Translations under genes and position numbers: made by a program
NCBI GenBank assembly: GCA_006226545.1
Contig: SBGR01000083.1
Location: 1-64,000 of the forward strand
Source of the DNA: Bacteroidota bacterium
GTDB lineage: Bacteria; Bacteroidota; Bacteroidia; UBA8524
Reading direction: 5' to 3'
Length of the DNA stretch: 64,000 nucleotides
Notes under the pieces: model-generated
The model's input: only the letters and a program-made list of their open reading frames with translations
Databases searched by the model: none
Told to the model about the DNA's origin: nothing
Shown here: positions 15,017 to 23,679 of the stretch, one piece after another
How the letters are laid out: every line of letters starts with the position of its first letter
How positions within the stretch are numbered: the first letter of the stretch is position 1

Positions 15017-15832
15017 ATGAATAAAGAATATTTCATTTCAGAATATAAATCACTTAGAGAAAAATTAGGCAGACCTCCAAAATCAAGTGAATTCTACCAG
15101 CTTAATACCATTGTAAAAAATCAATTTGTTAGGGCCTTCGGAAGCAATGCTTACACTAAACTCCAAGAAGCTAGCGATGACACACCAAATAAGTTAGACT
15201 TACAATTAACGACCGGTGATGAGATTCTGAATCAATATGGTCAGCTTATCAGAAACCTTCAGAAACTACCAACTCATGCTGATTGGGACTACTACGGATG
15301 CAAGCCTGTTCGTATAGAGCGAAGTCCATTAGGTTGGACTTGGAAAGAACTTCCACAATTATTTTTAAAAGAATTTCATGAGCATAAGGATTGGAAAGAT
15401 GTTGTACACCTAATTGAGGCCGAAGGTTATAAGACACCCATAGAAAAACCTAGAAAAAATATTGATTTCGAAAAAACCATCGAAGGTGTAAAAAGCTGGA
15501 ATCCACAAAGAAAGAGATTTACAGAAGAGACATATAAAGTGGAACTTAGAGGGTTTCTACAATCGAGCAGATTTAATGTTGGTGAAGAAAAAGGAGATAG
15601 CAATATTGATTTACTTGTAAATAACTCAGTAGCCATTGAACTGAAAAAAGACCCATCAACATCAGAATATGATCGGTTAGCGGGACAAATGATTAGACAT
15701 CTTATGATTTATAAATATCTGATAGTAGTCATATGTGATATTTCGAGTGAAGATCGATTTAGAGAATTCATGAAATCTATTGATTTCATTTTCGTTCCAT
15801 TGAAATTAAATGTCGAAATAATTGTGAAATAA
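15017..15832 (+). CDS. Putative PD-(D/E)XK endonuclease with N-terminal HNH-associated repeats
   Basis: A 271-residue protein. Residues about 8-50 (Y-K-S-L-R-E-K-L-G-R-P-P-K-S-S-E-F) match the homing-endonuclease-associated repeat, a DNA-binding helix-turn-helix-like unit, and residues about 72-130 look like a second, diverged one. The C-terminal domain (about 165-271) has V-E-L-R-G-F-L, then E-E-K-G-D-S-N-I-D-L-L-V and V-A-I-E-L-K-K, which gives the D-x(n)-E-x-K core of restriction-type nucleases. No methyltransferase is nearby, so it may be a solitary defence or selfish nuclease. It is AT-rich, unlike tex next door, and lies between the two direct repeats. Confidence 0.7.
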   Translation: MNKEYFISEYKSLREKLGRPPKSSEFYQLNTIVKNQFVRAFGSNAYTKLQEASDDTPNKLDLQLTTGDEILNQYGQLIRNLQKLPTHADWDYYGCKPVRIERSPLGWTWKELPQLFLKEFHEHKDWKDVVHLIEAEGYKTPIEKPRKNIDFEKTIEGVKSWNPQRKRFTEETYKVELRGFLQSSRFNVGEEKGDSNIDLLVNNSVAIELKKDPSTSEYDRLAGQMIRHLMIYKYLIVVICDISSEDRFREFMKSIDFIFVPLKLNVEIIVK

Positions 15833-15841
15833 AAAGCATTG

Positions 15842-15995
15842 CCTCTCGCTGTCCTGAGTTTGTAACTCAGGACCCACAACTTGTCCTGAAGTGCTACGAA
15901 GTATCTACTTCAGGACCCACTACCCCTTCAAAGTCAAGGCTACCCGCTTCCTCGGAATATCCACTTCCAGCACGCGCACTTCCAGCTTCTGATGC
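15842..15995. repeat. Direct repeat, right copy: palindromes plus tex 3' end
   Basis: Palindrome 1 is a perfect 10-bp stem (GTCCTGAGTT 15851-15860, loop TGT, AACTCAGGAC 15864-15873). Palindrome 2 is GTCCTGAAGT (15883-15892) with ACTTCAGGAC (15907-15916). The block runs into the last codons of tex. Relative to the left copy, both arms of palindrome 2 differ in a paired way (CCT/AGG here, CCC/GGG there), so pairing is kept. Confidence 0.85.
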
Positions 15996-18040
15996 AGGTG
16001 CAGTACTTCTGCAGGGTCGGAGATAAAGCGGTCTGCGATCTGGGAGATGTGCAAGAGGCCATTCTCTTTGATGCCGATGTCGACAAAAGCGCCAAACTTG
16101 GCCATATTGGTTACGATACCCGGCAGGCGCATGCCCACTTGAAGGTCGGTGATGCTTTTTACGCGCTCATCGAAGGCGAAGGCGGTAGCCTCACCCCGTG
16201 GGTCCAAACCCGGCTTGGCCAACTCTTTTACAATGTCTTCTAAAGTTGGTAAACCGCGTTCAACTGTAACAAACTGCTCCAGCCTGAGCTGCTGTTTCCA
16301 GTCGTTTTTGCCTACCAAATCTTCTACCTGCTTGCCCAAAACTTTCGCCATGGCCTTCACCAAGTCGTAGCTCTCCGGGTGCACCGCAGAATTATCCAAC
16401 GGATTCTTTGCGCCCGGTATACGCAAGAAGCCCGCACATTGTTCAAAGGCCTTCGGACCAAGTCCTGCTACTTTCTTGAGCTCCGCCCTGGAGGCAAACT
16501 TGCCTTGCTCGGTGCGGTAGGCTACAATCTTCTCCGACAATTGCGGACCAATGCCCGATACATACCGGAGCAACCACGGACTAGCCGTATTCAGATTGAC
16601 TCCCACTTGGTTTACTACCGAGACCACTACCCTTTCCAGAACTTGGCGCAAACGCTCTTGGTTAACGTCGTGTTGGTACTGCCCTACCCCTATCGATTTC
16701 GGATCAATCTTCACCAATTCTGCCAAAGGATCTTGCAAACGGCGTCCGATGGAAATGGCACCGCGCACGGTCAGGTCTAAGCCGGGGAATTCTTTTCTCG
16801 CTATCTCAGAAGCGGAATAGATGGAGGCTCCGGCTTCGCTCACCACAAAAACTTGCAGCTCCGGCACATCGCTAAAGGCTTCTCTTACCAAAGTTTCGGT
16901 TTCCCTGCCGGCTGTACCATTGCCCACGGCAGCGGAGGTGAATCCGTATTTCTTTCTCAGCTCTTGCAGCTGTTTTTTACTCTCCTCCCATTTGCGGGTT
17001 GGGTCGTGCGGAAAGATGGTAGAATTGTGAAGCATGGTACCTTGCTCATCTAGGCAAACCACCTTGCAGCCCGTTCTAAAGCCGGGGTCGATGGCCAAAA
17101 CCTTCTGCGCCGGAATAGGTGCTTCCAATAAAAGCTGTCGCAGGTTCTGCGCGAAGACTGCTATCGCCTCTTCTTCCGCCTTTTCGGTAGCGGTATTGCG
17201 GAATTCGGTTTCGAGTGAAGGAGCCAGCAATCGCTTGAAAGAATCTTCTACAGCCATCTCCACCTGATCGGTAGAGTCGTTATCGCCCCGAACAAAAAAG
17301 CGGTCGATACGGTCTAAAGCATCGTCTTTGTTTACTTCAATTCCTACGCGAAGGATTCCCTCTTTTTCGGCTCGGTTGATCGCTAAGATGCGGTGACCGG
17401 CAGCGCGTTTCAATGGCTCGGAGAATTTGAAGTAATCGCGGTAATTCTGACCTTCTTCTTCTTTGCCTTTCACCAATTTGGTTTCCAAAACAGCGGTCTT
17501 TTCAAAGAGGTTCCGCAGCGTTTGGCGGGCTCCGGCATGTTCTGAAACCCATTCGGCAATGATATCGCGCGCACCGGCTAGGGCATCATCTGCCGTAGGC
17601 ACTTCCTTGTTTTTAAAGCGTTCGGCTCTGCCGTAAGGGTCGGTTTCTTTTTGCGACATAATGATCTTCGCTAAAGGCTCCAAGCCCCGCTCGCGTGCTA
17701 CCGAAGCGCGGGTTTTACGTTTCTGCTTGTAAGGGAGGTATAAATCTTCCAGCACCTGCATTTCGGTACAAGCGCGAATTTTCTCTTCCAGCTCTGGCGT
17801 GAGTTTGCCTTGTTCCTCGATGCTTTTGAGGATGGCTTCTCGGCGCTTCTCCAGCTCCTGAATCTTCTTCCAGTTCTCTTCGATGGCGGCTACCTGCACC
17901 TCATCCAAACTGCCCGTTGCCTCTTTGCGGTAGCGGGAGATAAATGGGATGGTAGCTCCTTCTTGAAGCAGTGATAAGGTGGCGGCAACCTGCTTTTCAC
18001 TGATGTTCAGGCCGCGTCCGATTTGAAGCGCAATACTCAT
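15920..18040 (-). CDS. tex: Tex, RNA-binding transcription accessory protein
   Basis: A 706-residue protein, the usual Tex length in Bacteroidota. Domains in order: Tex N-terminal helical domain (1-190), YqgF/RNase H-like fold (about 320-450, V-L-A-I-D-P-G-F-R-T-G-C-K), helix-hairpin-helix modules (about 480-565, N-T-A-S-P-W-L-L-R-Y-V-S-G-I-G) and a C-terminal S1 RNA-binding domain (about 630-705, G-M-R-L-P-G-I-V-T-N-M-A-K-F-G-A-F-V-D-I-G). Tex binds nucleic acids and influences transcription and ribosome-associated processes. The last 27 codons are duplicated at 14210-14272. It is divergent from the DUF3667 gene. Confidence 0.97.
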   Translation of the reverse strand: MSIALQIGRGLNISEKQVAATLSLLQEGATIPFISRYRKEATGSLDEVQVAAIEENWKKIQELEKRREAILKSIEEQGKLTPELEEKIRACTEMQVLEDLYLPYKQKRKTRASVARERGLEPLAKIIMSQKETDPYGRAERFKNKEVPTADDALAGARDIIAEWVSEHAGARQTLRNLFEKTAVLETKLVKGKEEEGQNYRDYFKFSEPLKRAAGHRILAINRAEKEGILRVGIEVNKDDALDRIDRFFVRGDNDSTDQVEMAVEDSFKRLLAPSLETEFRNTATEKAEEEAIAVFAQNLRQLLLEAPIPAQKVLAIDPGFRTGCKVVCLDEQGTMLHNSTIFPHDPTRKWEESKKQLQELRKKYGFTSAAVGNGTAGRETETLVREAFSDVPELQVFVVSEAGASIYSASEIARKEFPGLDLTVRGAISIGRRLQDPLAELVKIDPKSIGVGQYQHDVNQERLRQVLERVVVSVVNQVGVNLNTASPWLLRYVSGIGPQLSEKIVAYRTEQGKFASRAELKKVAGLGPKAFEQCAGFLRIPGAKNPLDNSAVHPESYDLVKAMAKVLGKQVEDLVGKNDWKQQLRLEQFVTVERGLPTLEDIVKELAKPGLDPRGEATAFAFDERVKSITDLQVGMRLPGIVTNMAKFGAFVDIGIKENGLLHISQIADRFISDPAEVLHLHQKLEVRVLEVDIPRKRVALTLKG

Positions 18041-18111
18041 GGTGGCGAATATAAGCGAGGATAATTTTCGGTAAAGCGAAATTTATCCTTCAATTTTCAG
18101 AACTTCCCACT

Positions 18112-18798
18112 ATGAACGTCGGAACCATTTCATGCAGTCATTGCGGAGAAAGCATTGCATCGCATTACTGCGCTAACTACGGACAAAAATACGATCCGAA
18201 GAAATTGAACCTTTTCACCCTGGTTTACGACCTCTTCGCCAACTTGTTATCGCTCGAAAAATCCGTTTTTTCAGCCGCTATTCGTTTGTTCTGGAATCCG
18301 CATGACTATGTGCAAAATTACTTCAATGGCTTTCGCTCTTTTTATCCCAGTCCGGGCAGAATGCTTTTGGTGGCCCTAACCATCGGCGGATTGCAAGTAG
18401 CCTTGGTTAGTCCGGAATTACTCGGTTTTGAATTTTCTGTAGAGAATCTGGCAGGACAGCTGGCCTTTTTTGTTGTGTTTGTTCCGGTACTCAGTATCAT
18501 ATCGTGGCTAAGTGGATTGGTTCACAAGCAGTCGTTGATCAAACACCTGATTTCCGGGATTTATTTATCATCTGCCTATTTCATTACCCTGCAAATTCTA
18601 TTGAGCATCATAGACAAGTTGTTTGATCCCGGATTTGGTTCGTTTCCCGGTTTATTATTCATACTTCTCTTTTTCTTGGGCTCTGCACGGATATTCAACC
18701 CCGGTAATCCAAGGCGCATCCTCCTGGCATTTATTCTTCAACTCGTTTTGATGGTTGCTCTGGTGTATGGCGTATCTTCGTTTTCCATCGAAAAGTAG
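18112..18798 (+). CDS. DUF3667 family membrane protein with an incomplete zinc ribbon
   Basis: A 228-residue protein with an N-terminal zinc-ribbon-like segment, C8-S-H-C11 and Y-C20-A-N-Y23-G-Q, followed by a helix and four to five membrane spans. The family normally has a fourth Cys where Tyr23 stands (TAC instead of TGC), so metal binding is probably lost or weakened. F-N-P-H-D-Y-V and the G-x-R-x-x-Y-P-S-P block fit DUF3667. Function of the family is unknown. The TPR gene starts 12 bp downstream in the same direction. Confidence 0.8.
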   Translation: MNVGTISCSHCGESIASHYCANYGQKYDPKKLNLFTLVYDLFANLLSLEKSVFSAAIRLFWNPHDYVQNYFNGFRSFYPSPGRMLLVALTIGGLQVALVSPELLGFEFSVENLAGQLAFFVVFVPVLSIISWLSGLVHKQSLIKHLISGIYLSSAYFITLQILLSIIDKLFDPGFGSFPGLLFILLFFLGSARIFNPGNPRRILLAFILQLVLMVALVYGVSSFSIEK

Positions 18799-18810
18799 TT
18801 TCAAATTTTA

Positions 18811-20604
18811 ATGTCATTACCTAGCCTAAAACCACGTCTAACTCGCGCTTTACTTGTACTGGTAACCTTTTGCTATTGTACCCTTTCCTTCGCTCAAAAA
18901 GACGCTAGACAAAAACATTTCGACAGTCTTTTTGCATTACGAGATACCAGCATTGTATTGAACTACCTGAATGCTGAACAGAAAAAAAATCCAAACGACT
19001 GGTGGCCCTTGTATACCAAGGCTTGGTACTTGGCTGTAGACAGCAATATTCTGCCATCTCAGCAAATGCTGCTCAAAGCCATTCAGCTGAATCCAAATTG
19101 CTTTAAATGTTACGTGCAATTGGGACGAAATGAAATGTACTGGGGCAATACCGATCAGGCTTTGATTTACTTGGAAAAGGGCAAGGAGATAGGGCAAAAT
19201 GATCCTTATCCTAGCATCTACTTGGGCATGTACTATGAGATCGTAGAGCAAAGTAAGGCTTTGGCTTTGATGCACTACAATAGAGCGATTAGTCAAGATG
19301 CCGAGTATGCATACGGTTACTTGGCCCGCGGAAACTACCATTTCAATTCAGCCAATTATTTCGCAGCGAAAAACGATTTAAACAAAGCCGTAGCACTCGA
19401 TAGCCAAATGGCCGATGCACATTATTTACTTGGTCAGATTTACACCAACTTTGATCAAGCCGATCTTGCCTCTGAACACCTTATAAAAGCCTATTTGCTA
19501 GACAGCAACAATGCTAATTACCGCCTAGGCATGGCTGTATCACTCACTAATTCAGGAAGACACGAAGAATCTTTGCCTCTCTATACTGAATTTGTTGAGG
19601 CTCACCCTGACAAACCATTCTACTTATGCAGCAGAGCGAGTGTTTACTACCAATTGGAAAACATGGATGCTTTCTGCGAAGATTTGCGAAAGGCCGATCA
19701 GCTATCGAAAGACATGCCTGAGTTTAGGAAAGAGTTTAGAATCGACGCGGAAATGCAAAAGACCTGCGATAAAAACCGGGCTTCGTACTATTTCCAACGT
19801 GGCGTTGCTGCCTATAACCGTCAGCTTTACGATACAGCTTTGCAGTGGTATTTCCGATGTGATCAGCTATACCCAAAACACAGCTTTAACATGTCGTTTA
19901 TAGGCAATGCTTATTTAGCGATGGAGCGTTACGACAGTGCCTTGGCCGCTTATCAATTGTCGTTTGCATGGCAAGCTTCACTTTACGACGAATCAATTGA
20001 AGTAGGGAAACCACCTCGGGAGGCAGAAACGTATGTAGCCGGACAAAAACTCTACGTGCAGCTTTACATTGCCGAATGCCATTTGAGGCTTGGAAACCTG
20101 GATTCAGCCTACCGTTACCTGGAAGCCGTTAGGCCGTATTTAGGATTTCAAGAGATACCAATTGCCGGCTATTTCTATAGCTTGGAGTCGGAATATTATT
20201 TCTACGCTCAAAAACCGGATCAGGCCCTGATTCACATCAATAAGGCGATACAAGCTGAGCCCGGTAACCCGAAGCACTTGCTGTTACGTGTGTTTTACCG
20301 TTTGAACAAACCAACAAAAAAACGGGTATACAGCTTCAAGTTCAGTTTAAATTCATTCACGGCTCCGCGTACAGGAAGTTTTATGTTACCGATGGATGCG
20401 GTAGACGGGAACTTCGTTTTAGAAGAATGCCTGCGCGACTGTGACTTGGCTGTTAAGCTGGAGCCCAGCTACCATTATGCCTATTTAATGCGGGCTCAAA
20501 TTTTACAGAAGTTGAACCGCAAATCAGCAGCTTGCGCCGATTACAAACTTTTGGAAAAAGCCGGTTATGTTTTTAGCGATTTATCCGCGCCATGTGCACC
20601 TTAA
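18811..20604 (+). CDS. Secreted TPR-repeat protein
   Basis: A 597-residue protein with a signal peptide ending at L-S-F-A-Q. The body is made of tetratricopeptide repeats, recognised by recurring A-x-x-x-G/A-x-x-Y and P motifs (for example about residues 75-300 and 325-500), with an interruption of about 40 residues near 505-535 that reads F-K-F-S-L-N-S-F. TPR arrays act as protein interaction scaffolds, here in the periplasm. Partner unknown. The Crp/Fnr regulator gene begins 12 bp after its stop, so an operon with DUF3667 and the regulator is likely. Confidence 0.8.
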   Translation: MSLPSLKPRLTRALLVLVTFCYCTLSFAQKDARQKHFDSLFALRDTSIVLNYLNAEQKKNPNDWWPLYTKAWYLAVDSNILPSQQMLLKAIQLNPNCFKCYVQLGRNEMYWGNTDQALIYLEKGKEIGQNDPYPSIYLGMYYEIVEQSKALALMHYNRAISQDAEYAYGYLARGNYHFNSANYFAAKNDLNKAVALDSQMADAHYLLGQIYTNFDQADLASEHLIKAYLLDSNNANYRLGMAVSLTNSGRHEESLPLYTEFVEAHPDKPFYLCSRASVYYQLENMDAFCEDLRKADQLSKDMPEFRKEFRIDAEMQKTCDKNRASYYFQRGVAAYNRQLYDTALQWYFRCDQLYPKHSFNMSFIGNAYLAMERYDSALAAYQLSFAWQASLYDESIEVGKPPREAETYVAGQKLYVQLYIAECHLRLGNLDSAYRYLEAVRPYLGFQEIPIAGYFYSLESEYYFYAQKPDQALIHINKAIQAEPGNPKHLLLRVFYRLNKPTKKRVYSFKFSLNSFTAPRTGSFMLPMDAVDGNFVLEECLRDCDLAVKLEPSYHYAYLMRAQILQKLNRKSAACADYKLLEKAGYVFSDLSAPCAP

Positions 20605-20616
20605 GCCATCCATTAC

Positions 20617-21201
20617 ATGAATGCATTTGATAAATTAAACGTCTTGCTTAGCCAGGTGGTTCCTCAGCAACCCATGCTGGAACATATACTTCGGGAGCAC
20701 ATGAAACCTCAACAGTACGCCAAAGGAGATGTGCTCTTGAGCGAAGGTGAAATTAGCAATAGCTACCTCTTTTTGGCCAGCGGATGTATCAGAGCCTTCC
20801 TGCACGATACGGAGGGCAACGAAGTAACCATCAACTTCTTTACACCGGGCGAGATGGTATTTGAGGTGAATTCCTTTTTTCAGCGTATTCCAAGCGTGGA
20901 GTATTGGGACTGCATGAGCGATTGTGAAGTACTTTACCTCAACTATGAGGTTTTAAACCATTTGTTTCATGCCTATCCGGAATTCCGCGACTTTGGTCGG
21001 GCGATGTTGGTTCGCGGTTTTATTCGCTACAAGGAAAGGACGCTTTCGCACATCAATAAAACCGCCGAACAGCGCTACAAACAACTCCTCGAAACCAAGG
21101 CGGAGGTACTTCGGCATGCACCCCTGAAACATGTAGCGAGCTACCTGGGTGTTACCGATAGTTCGCTGAGCCGAATTCGCAGGGAAATGAGCAAGTCTTA
21201 A
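20617..21201 (+). CDS. Crp/Fnr family transcription regulator
   Basis: A 194-residue regulator. Residues about 25-115 form the cNMP-binding beta barrel (K-G-D-V-L-L-S-E-G-E, F-F-T-P-G-E-M-V-F-E). The C-terminal domain carries the helix-turn-helix A-S-Y-L-G-V-T-D-S-S-L-S-R-I-R-R. It lacks the N-terminal cysteines of FNR, so it does not sense oxygen through an Fe-S cluster. Bacteroidota encode many such regulators, and the effector is unknown. It could recognise TGAT-N4-ATCA type sites such as the one upstream of the cbb3 operon, but that link is speculative. Confidence 0.85.
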   Translation: MNAFDKLNVLLSQVVPQQPMLEHILREHMKPQQYAKGDVLLSEGEISNSYLFLASGCIRAFLHDTEGNEVTINFFTPGEMVFEVNSFFQRIPSVEYWDCMSDCEVLYLNYEVLNHLFHAYPEFRDFGRAMLVRGFIRYKERTLSHINKTAEQRYKQLLETKAEVLRHAPLKHVASYLGVTDSSLSRIRREMSKS

Positions 21202-21268
21202 TTTCTTGTCATTTGGCAAGATGCTTTAGCGAAACGGTTTTCAATTTTGCGACATCAATTACTAGCAT

Positions 21269-21943
21269 ATGAATACCATTTCCAATTTCAGCACCGGCCT
21301 TTTCTTCCTTTCAACTTTCCTGACCCTGGCCTTCTTTTACCTCGCCGCCAAAAAAGTCAAATCCTTGGTATGGATTAGTCTTTTGCTTTTCGCCATCCAA
21401 GGCATCGCCGGCTTTCAAGGTTTCTACTCCGATTTCAGTCAAACGCCCCCTCGCTTTGCATTTCTGATTGGACCAAGTCTTTTGCTTTTACTACTCTTCT
21501 TTGCTATTTCCAAGTTCCGGGCTCTCAGTACTCAGTTGGACCTAGGCTGGCTTATTCTCTTAAACGCCGTGCGTATCCCCGTTGAGTTGGGCCTGCATAG
21601 CCTATACGAAGATGGTCTTGTACCGCAAATGATGACTTATGCCGGCTACAATTTCGATGTCTTTTCAGGCCTCAGCGCCCCTTTCATCTGGTGGCTTTGG
21701 ACTAAAAAAGGAATGGCTGCCAAAAACCTAATCCTGGCGTGGAATACCGTCTGTCTCCTCTTAGTGCTCACCATTGTGACCATTGCCGTAGGTGCTGCTC
21801 CAACCGCTTTTCAGGCCTGGTCTTTTGATGTTCCAAATACGGGTGTAGTGGTTTTTCCGGTGCAATGGCTACCGGGGCTTATCGTGCCAATCGTCTTGTT
21901 CTCACACATCGCTCTTTTCAAGCGATTGCTCGCTAAAGCGTGA
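21269..21943 (+). CDS. Hypothetical multi-pass membrane protein
   Basis: A 224-residue protein with about seven hydrophobic segments and few charges, family not recognised. R-A-L-S-T-Q-L-D-L-G and R-I-P-V-E-L-G-L-H-S-L-Y-E-D-G-L-V-P-Q-M-M-T-Y-A-G lie in the loops between helices 3 and 5. It has its own start region after the regulator gene and its 3' end overlaps the convergent outer-membrane lipoprotein gene by 11 bp. Confidence 0.65.
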   Translation: MNTISNFSTGLFFLSTFLTLAFFYLAAKKVKSLVWISLLLFAIQGIAGFQGFYSDFSQTPPRFAFLIGPSLLLLLLFFAISKFRALSTQLDLGWLILLNAVRIPVELGLHSLYEDGLVPQMMTYAGYNFDVFSGLSAPFIWWLWTKKGMAAKNLILAWNTVCLLLVLTIVTIAVGAAPTAFQAWSFDVPNTGVVVFPVQWLPGLIVPIVLFSHIALFKRLLAKA

Positions 21944-22625
21944 ACTTTCCGGGACGGATATGCAATCCTAAATTGATAAGGAAAGGCTGGTAAGCGAATG
22001 CCAAACCTTCGTGAAGAGGGATGGAAATACCGGTCTGAATAACAAGTTTGATTTGTTCTGTCCCCACACGGATACTTAATACGGGCTCAGTAAATAAAGC
22101 TGAAGCCCGTTCATTGCCCTGTCTCAGATCGACTAAGGCAAAACGATTGACCAAGGCCAAATCTGCATTTTTCCATTTGAACCCAACGGAAGGCTGCAAG
22201 AAGATGCGCGAGCCGTTTACTTTGGCGGTGGAGGTAAAAAGCGAATTCTCCATGTGCGCATTGATATTGCCGTATCCAAAGCCACCGTAGCATTCCAGCA
22301 CCATGTTTTCATTTGTCCATTTGAAGAGCCCTAAGCCTCCTTCTACAAAAAGGTGGCGGTGGTAATTGTTATTGGTATCGATGGGATCATTTCGGAAGCT
22401 GGCATTCAGCATCGCTCCAACATTATCTGTTATAGCATACGAAACTTGGGGATCAAATCCGGATGTCCCATAATTCACCGCGGCTGCCACCTCCCCTTTT
22501 TCTTGGTGCATGGGCACATTCACCGCATTGGGAATATAAGCCGGAGCACAAGCCTGAAAGAAGAAGCTTAAGCCAAGGGCAAGATGCCAGGCTTTAAGAC
22601 GGGCGGGAACAACATTCGGTATCAT
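21933..22625 (-). CDS. Outer-membrane beta-barrel lipoprotein at the end of the cbb3 cluster
   Basis: A 230-residue lipoprotein: hydrophobic leader then F-F-Q-A-C-A-P lipobox. The mature chain begins Y-I-P-N-A-V-N-V-P and continues in alternating strands ending L-G-L-H-I-R-P-G-K-F-T-L, consistent with a small outer-membrane barrel. Its start overlaps the end of the TauE/SafE gene by 32 bp, so it belongs to the same transcription unit, though a role in oxidase function is not established. Confidence 0.65.
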   Translation of the reverse strand: MIPNVVPARLKAWHLALGLSFFFQACAPAYIPNAVNVPMHQEKGEVAAAVNYGTSGFDPQVSYAITDNVGAMLNASFRNDPIDTNNNYHRHLFVEGGLGLFKWTNENMVLECYGGFGYGNINAHMENSLFTSTAKVNGSRIFLQPSVGFKWKNADLALVNRFALVDLRQGNERASALFTEPVLSIRVGTEQIKLVIQTGISIPLHEGLAFAYQPFLINLGLHIRPGKFTL

Positions 22626-23253
22626 GGTTATTCATTTTAGGACTAAAATACGGAATACCTAGGTTCATGCCTCTCACGATAAACAGGAGGCCAATCATTA
22701 CAGTTAAGATGGGCACAATCTTCTGCGCCTTCAAGCGCCATGTTGGCTTCCAAAGTTTTTTACTCCAGCTGATGGCCAACATCATAGGCCAGGTACCTAA
22801 TCCAAATAAAACCATGTACAAGGCTCCGTCTACCAACGAAGCGGTAGCCAACGCCCCACTCATCGCTACATAGACCATCCCGCAAGGAAGTAATCCGTTG
22901 AGGAAGCCCATGCCCGCAGCGGCCGCTATACCTGTTCTTTTGCTCCATTTCTGGTAGAGTTTCAAGAAAAACGGTGGCCAAGCGCCCTTTTTGCGCAGCA
23001 GTCCTAGGCCGAGGACAATCATCAAAACACCGGCAGCGATGCTGATGCCCTGTTGCATTCCTGACCAATCCAAGCCCCAGCCAAAGGCGCCGATAAAGGT
23101 GCCCAATATGGCGTAGGCCAAGATTCGAAAGAGGTGGTAAATAAGCGCATTCCAACCGGAACTTTGAGGCAAGGCCATCACCAAAGGTCCGCACATGCCT
23201 AAGCAGTGCAGACTACCGAGTAGTCCGGTAAGTATGGCCGCCCCCCAAATCAT
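22594..23253 (-). CDS. TauE/SafE-like (urease accessory UreH-type) membrane protein
   Basis: A 219-residue protein with six predicted membrane helices. L-T-G-L-L-G-S-L-H-C-L-G-M-C-G-P and G-F-L-N-G-L-L-P-C-G-M-V-Y are the two conserved halves of the UreH/DsbD_2-type sulfite-exporter-like proteins that follow fixH in many Bacteroidota. Cysteines in both halves could bind metal or take part in thiol transfer, so a role in copper supply or maturation of the oxidase is plausible but not proven. Its start overlaps the end of ccoH by 4 bp, so coupling is tight. Confidence 0.8.
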   Translation of the reverse strand: MIWGAAILTGLLGSLHCLGMCGPLVMALPQSSGWNALIYHLFRILAYAILGTFIGAFGWGLDWSGMQQGISIAAGVLMIVLGLGLLRKKGAWPPFFLKLYQKWSKRTGIAAAAGMGFLNGLLPCGMVYVAMSGALATASLVDGALYMVLFGLGTWPMMLAISWSKKLWKPTWRLKAQKIVPILTVMIGLLFIVRGMNLGIPYFSPKMNNHDTECCSRPS

Positions 23254-23678
23254 TGCCAGAATAGTTTGAAATGGGAAAAATGTTCGGTACCGTTTTCATC
23301 CCAGGTGAGGGTCACGGTCCAGTCGCCATAAGCCAAACGCGAATCTTGAAAGCTCAGTTGATTGTCTTTGGGCTGCACCGCCGCGATGAAATCCATTTTG
23401 GCATCAGAAGGGCGGTAAAAAGCGAGGTGATATGAACCTTGGGAAGGCAGGCTATCGCTCAGAAAAAGCAGCGCATTCCCTTCTTGCCGAAGCTGGAATA
23501 CTCCGGTTTTCTCCAGCTTATTCTTCTCAATCTGCTCTTGAAAATCGATGCCTTGCTCGTAGTAATCCTTGGCTACCAAGTCTACATCTTGCCTAAGCAT
23601 ATGGCTCACCAAAAAAAAGATGAATACCACAAATGCCGCCGCACCTAGAAAGAGTCCATGTCCGAAGTTAAATTTCAT
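23250..23678 (-). CDS. ccoH: CcoH/FixH, cbb3 oxidase assembly protein
   Basis: A 142-residue protein: one membrane helix near the N-terminus (residues 8-28), then a periplasmic domain with D-Y-Y-E-Q-G-I-D-F-Q-E-Q-I-E, the conserved start of FixH. FixH/CcoH supports assembly and stability of the cbb3 oxidase. The gene lies 1 bp after ccoG and overlaps the TauE/SafE gene, in the usual order. Confidence 0.85.
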   Translation of the reverse strand: MKFNFGHGLFLGAAAFVVFIFFLVSHMLRQDVDLVAKDYYEQGIDFQEQIEKNKLEKTGVFQLRQEGNALLFLSDSLPSQGSYHLAFYRPSDAKMDFIAAVQPKDNQLSFQDSRLAYGDWTVTLTWDENGTEHFSHFKLFWQ

Positions 23679-23679
23679 A

